A DNA stretch of 64,000 nt from Lecanosticta acicola. Lineage: Eukaryota > Ascomycota > Dothideomycetes > Mycosphaerellales > Mycosphaerellaceae. The notes below the pieces were generated by a model that saw only the letters and a program-made list of their open reading frames with translations, had not been told where the DNA came from and did not search any database. Below, piece by piece: positions 53,685-64,000 of the stretch (position 1 is its first letter; each line of letters opens with the position of its first letter). The stretch lies in assembly GCA_963674455.1 (NCBI GenBank), contig CAVMBE010000031.1, forward strand, positions 124,001 to 188,000, given 5' to 3'. The translations under genes were made by a program, and so were the position numbers.

Positions 53685-54755
53685 TGTGTCTAGGGGGAAT
53701 TCGTGAGGAGCCTCTGCGGGTGTCGACACCGGACAGTCTTTGGCCTTTCCGCCTGTGGACGCCTTCCATCAATTGCAGTTCGTCTACATCCATAAATGAC
53801 ATATACATGGTCGGCGACGACAACAACAAGTCATGCATCTCGATGCCGACTGGAGCACATCCTCATTCCGTTATAAAGGCCAAGCATACCGAAGGGCGCG
53901 ATGATCTGAAGCGACCATGACGCCAGACTTCCTCGCAAGACGAAGATACTCATTTCCACCGAGAAACGAAAAAAGAACCACTGTCTAGCTCTGGTCCGCG
54001 ACGTACACGATATAGCTACCGAGTGGCGATCATAAATCCAAAGACAAGTATAGGACTCGATAGCAACTAGCATTTATCGGTCCCTGGAAAGATTTGCAAT
54101 TTTTTACTATAACCTGGCTTCCACAAAGCAGTGCAGAACTATCTCCGTACAGAACGCTCGCAAGCTTGTGCAATAAGTTCTGGACCTTTCCGCGGAAAGA
54201 AAGCCCATCCTGGTCGCTTTTCACGGGAGGCTTGGAAAGACCAAGTATCTTCAACTTGAACGAAGCATCTCAAGCCCGAAGGAATCGACGTCAGGTTTCT
54301 AGTCGACTTTCACAAAAGAGCAGGCCTCTCTTGGGCCGCTCAAAGGCACTCTGTCGCCGCGCTAGGAAACCCTCAAATCGTAGATCCTAGCTCGACTCTA
54401 CGACTATGACATCCTCCAGAAGCAGCCATGGGATAGAAAAGTACACACTGATGCCTTTCACGGCGTCAAGAACCGCAAGGCAAGAAGTCTCGCCAATTCT
54501 CCGGAAATTATAGTCTAGAAGCATTGGATTCCAGGAGACAATGGCAAATGGGTGCTTGATCGCATCAAAAAGGTCCTTCCCAAGTCACGAGTGGGTCAGT
54601 GAAACCCTCCTCCCATTCCATTGGAGATGTACTACGGCGTTAAAGTTAGGATGGGTGAGGCGGTGGCCTAAGCTTACAAATCCGCAAAATGGTTTTGCCG
54701 ACTGCCGAAGCGGCACTCGCTGTGAGTCGCGACTCACTCTACCACTATAATAACA
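53685..54755. other. Gene-island edge, no gene supported
   Basis: The last kilobase before the RIP compartment. Composition is normal to about 54750, where CpA/TpG vanish. A short inverted motif GTGAGTCGCGACTCAC sits at 54723-54738 close to the boundary. Confidence 0.45.
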
Positions 54756-55297
54756 ACTTACGACGGCGATAATAAGGCTCCACGAGTGTCGCGCACCGCT
54801 ATTGTCGACGTAAACGGTTAATATAAAGTTAGGCGCAGCTTTTAGCTTTATATTAAACCCGTTAATAGCGGTACGCGGCTTTATATTAATTAAAAGCTAT
54901 TATCGCGCTTATACTATTATAAGTACGAGTCTATAATATCGAATAATAAGGTAGCTACTAATAATAAGTAGGCTATTTTATAAGAAGGCATTCTTATCTA
55001 GCGAACCTAGACCTCTTTTCCTACCTAGATCGTACTCGTAGACTTACAAATCGATAATTTATAGTATTAATCGACTAGGAGACTCTTATATTTATCTATA
55101 GACGACTCTACGACCGATACTAGCCTAATTATTAACCTACTCCTTCGCCTCTACCTTAGTCTACGTCTAAGAGCGCCCTAGTAGCAACTATATCGGCCCT
55201 AAGGTAAGCTATCCGAAGCCTAAAGAATAGGTAAAAGCTAATTAGCGAGTCTAGCGAGTCCTACTATAAACTAGAGACGTAGGATAAGACTATATTC
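54756..55297 (+). mobile_element. Left part of an uncharacterised RIP-degraded repeat
   Basis: CpA-depleted DNA with a plus-strand reading frame visible when stops are read through (for example RSLKNR and KLISESSESYYKLET near 55210-55275). The frame continues in phase on the far side of the copia insertion at 60924. AT-rich palindromic sequence near 54815-54900 contains TTTATATTAA repeats in both orientations and may be an end structure. The family is not recognised. Confidence 0.5.
55293..55297. repeat. 5-bp target-site duplication, left copy
   Basis: TATTC immediately before the 5' LTR, identical to 60919-60923. Confidence 0.85.
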
Positions 55298-55529
55298 TAT
55301 TAGAAAGTACAGTCCTTAGCGGCTGTACTAGATAGGGCTAGTTATATAATTTAGTTATATAACCTATAGCTAGGAACTCTAAGTTTAGGAGGATTATATA
55401 TTACTCTAGATAATTAACTTAATTAATATATTAGTTCCTACTGCCTACCTACCTTATAGACACCTTCCGCTACAGCTATACCTATATAAAACTGTTATTA
55501 GGACACCCTTTTAGGGACTTAGTCTAATA
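55298..55529 (+). repeat. 5' LTR of the copia element
   Basis: 232 bp, begins TATTAG (RIP product of TGTTAG) and ends CTAATA. It differs from the 3' LTR at 10 positions, all transitions. The following GTTCTAAGCCCGGG at 55530-55543 is in the primer-binding-site position. Confidence 0.92.
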
Positions 55530-58500
55530 GGTTCTAAGCCCGGGTTTATAGTATGTCTATAAAGAGGTTTTTAGTAGTATAGGTTCTCTCTATACCTATA
55601 AGACTTTAAAAGAGAAGCAGAAAAGAGAAGGTAGACCTAAGGCTCGCCCCTATAGTATACTAGAAGCTTTAGAAGATCCTAGTTATATCTAGAAGTTCCT
55701 AAAGGTATATATAAGCTATAAAAGAGCCTAGTAACACACACGACTGGACTATATTATAGATACCTTAAGATTGCTTACTAAGCACCTTAAGAGGAGCAAA
55801 AGGTATAAGAGAAGCCCCTATAGTATCTACTTCCCTTTACTAGGAGAAATTACCTCTCTATTACCCTATAGAGCTAGAATCTATATACTAACCTTTTAAG
55901 TTACCTAACTTGAAACTAACTTTTTCTTAAGTAGGAGTTTTATATTAGATATTTGTTTTAAAGTACTAAAGAGAAAGAGCGATAGATTTAGATAATAGAT
56001 TTAGAAAGAGAAGGGCAGCTCCTATACTATTAAGAGATAACTAGAGGATGTGGTTTAGATTGTTAGAAGCTAGCCTAAGAGGCTAAGAGGTATTCTAGGT
56101 TGTTCTAGATACATAAGAACTAAAGGGCAGCTCTAATAGAGATATACTATCCTTAGAGGGATCTAAGTTAAGGACAATATTCCTAGGTCTTAAATATTTA
56201 AGGTTTAGTCCTATATAGTAGAAGGCAAATGCTAAGGCTATATATAAACTAATAAGCTGTCTTAGACCTAAGGATTAAGATAAGATTATAGAGGAAACAA
56301 AGGCCTCTAGTATCTAGACTAAGCTAAAGACAAAATATAGTAAGGTGCTAAAAGCATATACTATAGTAATAGTCTAAGAGTTAATTATATTTAAGATATT
56401 AGAGGAAGACACTATTAGAGGAGCATAGACCTAGATTAGTGTAATAGCCTACAGGATCTTAGAGGTAGATTAGAATTAGGCCTATTTTAAGAAACCTAAG
56501 TAAAAGATTAGAATTCTTCTTGCCTCCCTACTAGGAAAGTTTAAGACTACTAAGAATGCAATTATAGCCTAGCCTAACCTTACTAGAGACTATAAACAAG
56601 TACTCTTAATCTTAGAGTCTTAGGAATTAAGAGATATCTATTAAGAAGATATAGCTTTATTTATAGGTAAGGGAAGGCAATCTACCTTTAGCTACTTTCT
56701 CTATAAAGGAAGCTATCCTATAAAGGAATGTCCTAGTCTCTAAGATATAAAGAAAGCTACAATATCTAAGAAGACAGGAAGAGTAATAAAGAGAGTCTCT
56801 CCTTAGAGATTTAGAAGGAGGTCTTTACTAGATAAAGATAAATTAAAAAATATAGTAAAGGAGCTCTAACTTTAACTAAAATCTATTTAGAAGGATCTTT
56901 CTATAAAGAAGGATCTAAAAAAGAAACCCCTTAAGAAGGTATATACTATATAAGAAGCAGATGCCCTAGCCTTACCTTAGTTAGACTCCCCTTCTAAAGG
57001 AGATAACTATAATAAAGTTGCATACTTAACTATAGAAGCAAAAGGGAAGTACCTATCCTTAGAATAGCTACTTAATTCCTATACTTTATCCTATATAACT
57101 GACTAAAGATCCCTCTTTAGATAACTAAGGATTCTCTAAACGAGAAAGTAGATTAAGGTTAGGGGTAGCTATCTTTAAGCTATATATAAGGGAGATGCAG
57201 TTATAGGTAGGAGAAGAGGGAGACAGATTGTCCTAAGGAATATTCTTTTTGTTCCTAATCTTAGAGTTAATCTTGTTTTATAGAACTAATTTAGCAAATA
57301 GTTTAGAGTCTAACTACTAAAGTTCACCCTTATATCCTTATCTAGGAAGCCTATTATTTAGATAAGGCTTTAGGGGGGTGTTCTATTTATTAAGGAAATT
57401 AATAAATCTCTTTAGGAAAAGGCATTTGTTTTATTTATTTTAGAGGAAGAAGAATTTGGACTTACTAGAAAGGAGTTATAAAATTAGTAGGAGCTGTAGT
57501 ATAGAAGGTTTAGCTACTTTAGAAAGGATCTACTTAAGAATATATATAAGGTGTTAGACTTAAGTGAACCTATCTAGGTCCTAGAAGCTAGAGAAGAAAA
57601 GTATAGAGTCTACACCCTTATAAAGATAAAGAAGCATAAAGGCAAGATTATAGTAAGGAAACCTTAAGTTCTATAATTAGTTTCACTTAATATCTATAGT
57701 CCCTTGCCTATATTAAGGCTTAGATTCAGGTACTAGCTTAAGCTTATTAACAATTTCTTAAGGAAGAAATAGGGTATCCCCTTAATTTTAAGAGAAGATA
57801 CTCTAGCAGCCCTAAAAGCCTAGAAGATTAAAGTAGAAAGATAATTATCTATACTTCTAAGGGCAATAAGATTAGACAATGTAAGGGAACTTACTAGCTT
57901 ACTAAAACAGTAGGAAAAGGATCTAGGGATTAAGTTTAAGATAATAGAAGCCTATAACTCTATCTAAAATAGAGTTGCTAAAAGATTAATCTAGACTTTA
58001 GAAGAATTAATTAGAGCAATAATTAAGGAATTAGGAATACTAATTAAGTTCTAGCCTAAGGCATTAGATGCCTAATACTATATTAGGAACAGACTTCCTA
58101 ATAGGCCTAAGATTAAGGGATTTAAGGTTTCTCTAGAGGAAGCCTTTACTAGGTTGAAACCTAGTATATCCTATCTTCGAGTCTAGGGCTGTTAAACTGT
58201 TATCTATATAGATCCTAGAGCCTAACCTACCTAGGCAAGAAGTAATAAGCTAATAAATAGGGGAAAAGATACTATCTTTATTAGATATATAGAAAACATA
58301 GCTAAAGCCTAGCTCTTCTAGGAGCTAGATATAAAGGCTATTAAGTAACATTCTAATATAGTTTTCTTTAAAGAGAAGAAGGGGGGTAATATAGATCTAT
58401 AATTCTAGACCAAATATCTCTCTTTAAATGCACTATAGAGAAAGCTACTTAGGAGACTACTACTTACAAAGCTAGTAGATTAGCCTGTTTAGAAGGAGGC

Positions 58501-60686
58501 ACCTACTATATTTATTTAACTTCCTCCTCCCCTAAAAGATTTAGGGGACTTTTAGAAAATATAGGACTAACCTAAGGACATAGTTCAAACACCTGAACCT
58601 GTCCTAAGGAAGAGAAAAGCTATAGGAGATATAGATAGATTTAATACTAAGTTAAAAGCACTAAAGGTAGTTAAAGATACCTATAGTTAAAAGAGGACAA
58701 GGGAGGATAATCCTAAGGAGGAAGTAGATAAGCTAGAGGCAAAGAGGCTTCTCTAAGCACTAGCTATATTACTAGAATTCTTTCTAGAGGAGATATATAA
58801 AGTTGCCTTCTCTATATTTGCCCCTAAAGTTACTCTCTCTACATTTGCCCTAGATCTTGTTTAGTAAGATATCCTAATCCTAAAATCCTATAAGGAAGTA
58901 GTAGGAGACAAGGAATAGGGAGCAATATAGAAGGAAGCAATTTAAAAGGAGTTAAATACCCTTATAAGTAATAATACCTAGAAGGTAATAGTTCTACTAA
59001 AAGGATTAAACCTTATTATATTAAAATAGGTGTTTATAGTTAAGAGGCTAGTTAGTAGAGCTTTAGACAAGCTAAAAGCTAGATTAGTAGTAAGAGGGTT
59101 TTCTTAGAAGTACGGAGTAGACTTTAAGGAGACCTTTACTCTAATAGTTAGATATAAGACCTTAAGGACCTTCTTAGTAGTAGTCTATAAGAAGGACTTG
59201 GAACTTCACCTTATAGATATAGACAGTGCATTCATAAACAGCTACCTATAGGAAGATATCTATATAGCCCTACTAGAGGGAGTAGATCTCTACTCTAGCT
59301 AAGTTCTAAAGATCCTAAGAAGCCTCTATAGTCTAAAGTAGGCTATAAGGGACTAGAATTAGCTATATATATTAAAGTTAAAGGAGCTTAGATTTATATA
59401 GTTAGATATAGACCTATACCTAATATATTACTACGAGAAGGAAGTAATAATTATAATATATATAGATAATATCCCTATTACTATACTAAGTATAGCCTTA
59501 GTTAACTAGTTTAAGAAGAGTTTTAGCAAGATATTTAAGATTAAAGACCTTAGTAAACCTATAAGGATTCTAGGAATAAACATTATAAGAGACAGGAAAG
59601 CTAGAACTCTGAAACTAGACTAGAGCTACTATATCTAGGAAAGCCTCTAGAAGCTTAGGATTAATACTAAGGTATCTAAACTAACCCTTTTACCTTTAGA
59701 CAATTACGAAGGTCTTAAGAAGTCAGCCCCTTAGGACCTAAGGTATAATAAGGAGGACTACTAGAGCATAATAGGAACCTAGATATAGCTAATAATTATA
59801 ACAAGACTAGATATTACATTTATAATTAGGAAGTTAAGTTTATTCTTAAGTAATCTATCTAAAGAATATATAAGAGTATTAAAGAAGGTCTTAAGATACC
59901 TTAGATTAAGTCCTAACCTTAGACTCTAATTCTTAAGGGATAGATCTAGATACCTTATTAGGTATTTAGACTTAGACTTTATAATAGATAAGGTTAACAG
60001 GATCTTAATCCTTAGAAATATGTTTATACTATATAATGCCCCTATCTTATAGATAAGTAAGAAACAGAAGTTAGTAGCAACCTCTATAATAGAAGCTAAA
60101 TTTATAGTAATAAATGCCTATATAAAACAGTCTTAATTCCTCTTAGTACTTCTAAGAGAGATAAGATATCCTAAACTCGTTAGCTAGAAACCCTTCTAGC
60201 TAACAGTCTAGGCAAGGAAGGAAACTGCTTAGGAATTTAGACTAGTTTAGCTCTTTAGGGACAACTAGGCGAGCCTAACCCTTATAAAGGATGCCTATAT
60301 CTATAAGAGATCTAAGTATATTAACATTACCTATAACTATATTAGAGACCTATAGTAGAAAAGAAAGATCTATATTAAGTACCTCCTAATAAAGGAAATA
60401 GTAGTAGATAGATTAATAAAACTATTAACTAGACTAAACTTCTAGTACTTTATAAACTAACTAGGAATCTAGTAGGAAAGGCAAAAAGGGTCTTACTAGA
60501 TTAGACATTCCTATTTAGAATAGCTAATCTAGCGAGATACACTAAGGCTAGGAATTGAACTACAGGTAGTAATTCTACTACTATACTATCTAACCTAAGG
60601 TAAGAGAAGGGAAATCCTCTATAACTATAGAGGTAAGTTCTAGGATAAAAAGGGAAGATATATAGGCCTTTAGTCCTAAGTAAGAG

Positions 60687-60918
60687 TGTTAGAAAGTGCA
60701 GTCCTTAGCGGCTATACTAGACAGGGCTAGTTATATAATTTGGTTATATAACCTATAGCTAGGAACTCTAAGTTTAGGAGGATTATATATTACTCTAGAT
60801 AATTAACTTAATTAATACATTAGTTCCTACTACCTGCCTACCTTATAGACACCTTCCGCTACAGCTATACCTATACAAAACTGTTATTAGGACACCCTTT
60901 TAGGGACTCAGTCTAATA
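60687..60918 (+). repeat. 3' LTR of the copia element
   Basis: 232 bp, begins TGTTAG and ends CTAATA. It is less mutated than the 5' LTR at the terminal TG. Purine-rich AAGTAAGAG precedes it as a polypurine-tract relic. Confidence 0.92.
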
Positions 60919-60923
60919 TATTC
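60919..60923. repeat. 5-bp target-site duplication, right copy
   Basis: TATTC immediately after the 3' LTR, identical to 55293-55297. Confidence 0.85.
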
Positions 60924-63900
60924 TAATATATCTCCGATAAGGATTAGTAGCGCTATTTAAATAATCTTAAATCTAGTAATAAGTAGGTTCGTAAGTCCGT
61001 AGCTAATAGCCTACGGCGGTTTGCTTACGCTAGCGAGATAATAGAGACGGATCTAGGTATACTTTTTCTAATTTATATAGACTCGCTACTAAAATCTAAT
61101 CGACTCGTAGGTATACTATCTTCTAAGCCTAGCGGCTATAAGTAGTACGCTACGAGAGGTCTAGATTATATTATCTATAAAGGTAAGGAATACACTTAAT
61201 ACGCGTTCTATAAGCGCTACGGTCGCCTAGGTTATAATAGTAAGCTCTAGAAGAAGTATAAGAAGTAGAAGGATAAGTAGGATAACTTACTAAAGCCTAA
61301 GCCGGACTCGTAGGCTACTATAGGTAATTCTAGGGCTAAGATAGGCGACTCGTAGAAGCCTACGAGTCTTTAAACTAAGATTACTAGGCTTAAGAAGGGT
61401 TTAGGGTATACTAATAAGCGTATTAATAATCTAGAGACTAAGCTCTACTATATAATAGACTTTATTACGTAGCTACCGGGTAGCGAGCAGTTCGTAGCTA
61501 AATATAAGGGCAAATATACTTAGTAGATAGTATAGATTAATTCTAGCCTACGAGTTATAGCGAGTATAGCTAATTTTAGCCTACGATTCCGTACGAGTTA
61601 GGCAGCTTAGGATATATAGAATCTTAGAGCGATTAAATCGCCTACGAATCTAGCAATTTTAGGCCTACGAGTCGGGCAAATTATAATACTACGAATCTTA
61701 GAGATCGTAGAATCCCTAAATCGCCTACGAGTCTACCTAATTTTAGCCTACGAGTCGGGAGAATATTAATATTAGAGATCTCTAAGCCTTTAATCGTTAT
61801 TATATTTATACTATTAACCCTATACGCCCTTCTGTCCTTTTAAAGCCTCGCTACTAACTCGCTACTAACTCGCTACAGCTTCTTTAACGCCCTTATAACC
61901 CTTTAAAACTCCGGAATCCTTATATACTCCTTCCTTAGCTTCTTATTCCTTATTACCTCCGCTAGTACACTCGTAGTACTCGCTAGTCCGCTCGGGGGCG
62001 CACTCGTAGGCTCCGCTAGTATACTCGTAGCCTTAGTATCCTTAGGTAAGCTAGTAACCTACCTATCGCCCTAAATCTCTGTCGCTACCGGCGACTCGCT
62101 AGCGACTCGCTCTACTAAATCCGTAGAAGTAATCTCTATTCCTTCTTTAATAGTACTTAAATCTATAGGCTCCTTCTTTATTACTATACGTACCTCCTGC
62201 TTTACTACTAGCTTGCTTTTAGGCACTCGTACGTACGTAGGCTCGTCGTCGTCGTTATTATTAGTAAGGTTAATAATATCGATAGGGTTATAGGCGCTTA
62301 ATCCCTAGGCACCGGATATAGACGAAGGAGTAGATCGATAGGGTAATTCGCGACTCGCTTAACGTTTGTAACTAACTAGCGGACTAGTAGAGGCCTCTTT
62401 CTCGGTAGATTAGGCACTCGTAGAGGGACTCGTAGGCTAGCGGAATTTAGCTAGTTTATTAGGGCTAGTAGAAGGCACTACTTTAGATTCGCTAGTACTC
62501 GCTACTATACTCGCTACTATACTCGCTACTGCCTCCTTAGCTATCTTTCTTTTAGCTTTAGTACTAGGCCTCTAACCTAGACGCCTACTACGATAGCGCC
62601 TATTAAGGCTCTTTATTAGATCCGGATCTAAAGAGGAGCTATCGTCGGTAGACTCGCTAGACTCGCCGTAGTCCTTCGGAAGCCTATTCTACCGCTTATT
62701 TTTAGCTATAAGAATAGCGACCCTAATATCTACCTCCTTTCGCGTAGGATTTGCCTAGTACCTACGCTTAAATAGTAGTAATTGCTCGTTAAGGTCGTCT
62801 TTGTCTCTACTATTCGAGCTTAGTATAATTAAGAGCTTCTACTCTTTATCGTACCGGGTATATATAAACGGACGTTTATAGTACTACAGGCCGGTAACCT
62901 TCTTAACCTTAATATAGCTAGCGTATAAAGCCTAGTAGTGAAGCTAGTTACGAGTACGTAGCGAGTCGAGTAGTAGGGCCTTAAAGTCGCTCTAGTAGCC
63001 TACGATAGACTAGTAATCGACTAGCTCTAGATTATCTCTAACTGTCTACTTCTACTAGCCTTCCTTCTTAACTATATTAACTACTACTTTACTTATATAT
63101 ACTATAACGTAAAGCTTAGAGCCCTTTAGTACTTTCTTCGGTCTACTACCCTTATTCTACGACTACGAGTCGGCCTGCGAGTCGTCTCGTAGCTCGGTGC
63201 TACTACTACTACCCGCCTTAAGTCGATTCGTAGCGATTAGCGTGCTCCTATATAGACTCGCTTTACTAGTACGAGGACCTTATACCTCTCCGGATAACGG
63301 ATTAATACCTATATTACTAAGCGGGCGGATATACTACTTCTTATTAGCGGCTAAAACGGCATTAGTACGGCTAAATAAGCTTTTAGCGAGTCTAGTAAAG
63401 CTACTATAGCCCTTTATAGACGCGGGCTCCTTCCGCTATAGAGTAGGGGAATCGATCGGATCCGGTACTAGTATTAAGGAAGGGCCTATAGTCGACTCGT
63501 AGCGACTCGCTATATTAGTGTCTACTATAGTAAAGAACGGGTTCCTAAGGCCGTATTTACTATAGTAGGGCTTATCGCTATACTCTTTAGTATAATTAAG
63601 AGTATAATTCACCTTATTAGATATATAGAAGTCTTCCTAGAAGTTAGTAGAAGAAGCTATAATAGACGTATATAGAAAGATAAGACGTAGTATTAAGGAA
63701 TGCAACGTTACGAGTCTACTACGAGTATATACGAAGCTTTATAGAGGCTCCCTAGTAGTAGTAAAGACAGTTCTTATACGATTAGACAGCTCGAGGCTAT
63801 TTAAGCGAGTCGGCGCGATATACTTAGCGAGTCGTCTACTAGTATCTAGGTACTACTTAGCTACTCCTCGGAGGTACTAATAAGCGTATATATAAAGCTT

Positions 63901-64000
63901 CTTAGGCCTATTACCGAATCCGGGTTCGCTACCTTTAAAGGTTAATAGGTAGCTAGCGAGTATAAGCTATTTATTTACCTATTATAGAGTTATCGGAGGT
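60924..64000. mobile_element. Right part of an uncharacterised RIP-degraded repeat
   Basis: The plus strand at 60940-61350 continues the interrupted frame (RRFAYASEIIETDLGILFLI, then YAFYKRYGRLGYNSKL near 61200, which could be a damaged zinc knuckle), ending in a Lys-rich part. From about 61800 to the window end the minus strand looks coding instead: SESTDDSSSLDPDL at about 62660, KSKLVVKQEVRIVIKKEPID at 62220-62161 and NSRDKDDLNEQLLLFKRRY at about 62780, all interrupted by TAG. No transposase, RT or helicase motif is recognised. Two oppositely oriented frames suggest either a two-gene element or two nested elements. Confidence 0.45.
61540..61790. repeat. Imperfect direct repeats with a CCTACGAGTCGGG core
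   Basis: At least two units of about 100 bp (around 61625-61690 and 61715-61765) share AAATCGCCTACGA, AATTTTAG and CCTACGAGTCGGG in the same order, with a more diverged unit before them. They lie between the plus-strand and minus-strand coding relics, in the position of a non-coding spacer or terminal region. Confidence 0.6.

Larger units (their letters stand above)
55298..60918 (+). mobile_element. Complete but RIP-degraded Ty1/copia retrotransposon
   Basis: 5.6 kb, bounded by two 232-bp LTRs and a TATTC duplication. Reading through stops shows a damaged gag zinc knuckle at 56693-56734 (YFLYKGSYPIKECP), copia-type reverse transcriptase (ELHLIDIDSAFINSYL at about 59200, YIDNIPIT replacing the YVDD region at about 59454) and RNase H (EAKFIVINAYIKQS at about 60091). 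RT lies downstream in copia order, with integrase presumably in 57400-58300. All frames carry many TAG/TAA stops. The element inserted into another repeat, and both are mutated, so RIP acted after insertion or repeatedly. Confidence 0.92.

Noticed and set aside
63197..63409. 70-codon hydrophobic frame in the right repeat
   Set aside because: The opposite strand looks like the original coding strand of the relic; Leu richness comes from CTA/TTA-rich RIP composition.
1..64000. tRNA, rRNA and CRISPR signals
   Set aside because: Scanned for T-arm GGTTCRANYCC-like boxes with matching acceptor stems and for regularly spaced repeats; isolated GGTTCGA strings (for example near 42250) had no matching structure.

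Overview
The window is a filamentous ascomycete chromosome segment (Pezizomycotina, most probably Dothideomycetes). The evidence is short GT-AG introns of about 45-170 bp, dense short intergenic spacers, typical nuclear genes (ELP1, LST8, ALG11, RUD3, COX8, COX18), and transposons destroyed by CpA-to-TpA mutation, the signature of repeat-induced point mutation (RIP).

There are three compartments. Bases 1 to about 6600 hold a RIP-destroyed Ty3/gypsy chromodomain retrotransposon whose left end lies outside the window, followed by its probable 3' LTR and microsatellites. Bases about 6600-54750 form a gene island of ordinary base composition. Bases about 54750-64000 are again RIP-destroyed: an uncharacterised repeat is interrupted by a complete Ty1/copia element (55298-60918) with 232-bp LTRs and a 5-bp target duplication.

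The gene island carries, in order: a Ser/Thr-rich single-pass membrane protein (-), a small secreted Pro/Gly-rich protein (-), relics of DUF6604-like and F-box-like genes, a three-exon hypothetical gene (-), a further relic, mitochondrial methionyl-tRNA formyltransferase (-), a short-chain dehydrogenase (+), an STF2-like hydrophilin whose start codon is assembled by splicing (-), ALG11 (-), COX18 (+), a small Cys/His-rich protein (-), a conserved fungal protein of unknown function (-), a STAND-type N-terminal relic, COX8 (+), ELP1 (+), an orphan protein with an unknown N-terminal domain and a Pro/Gln/Met-rich tail (-), LST8 (+), RUD3 (-), guanylate kinase (+), arsenite methyltransferase (-), a broken short-chain dehydrogenase (-), a FAR-17a/AIG1-like membrane protein (+) and a hotdog-fold thioesterase (+).

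These are mostly independent housekeeping genes, not a cluster. Common themes are mitochondria (FMT1, COX18, COX8, STF2-like) and the ER-Golgi (ALG11, RUD3). The accessory material is gene relics between 11.3 and 16 kb, at 30 kb and at 50 kb, plus the two repeat compartments. I saw no tRNA, rRNA or CRISPR array and no biosynthetic or defence cluster. The least explained items are the orphan gene at 36.5-37.6 kb, the unknown repeat interrupted by the copia element, and the strong sequence-context bias of the surviving CpA sites.
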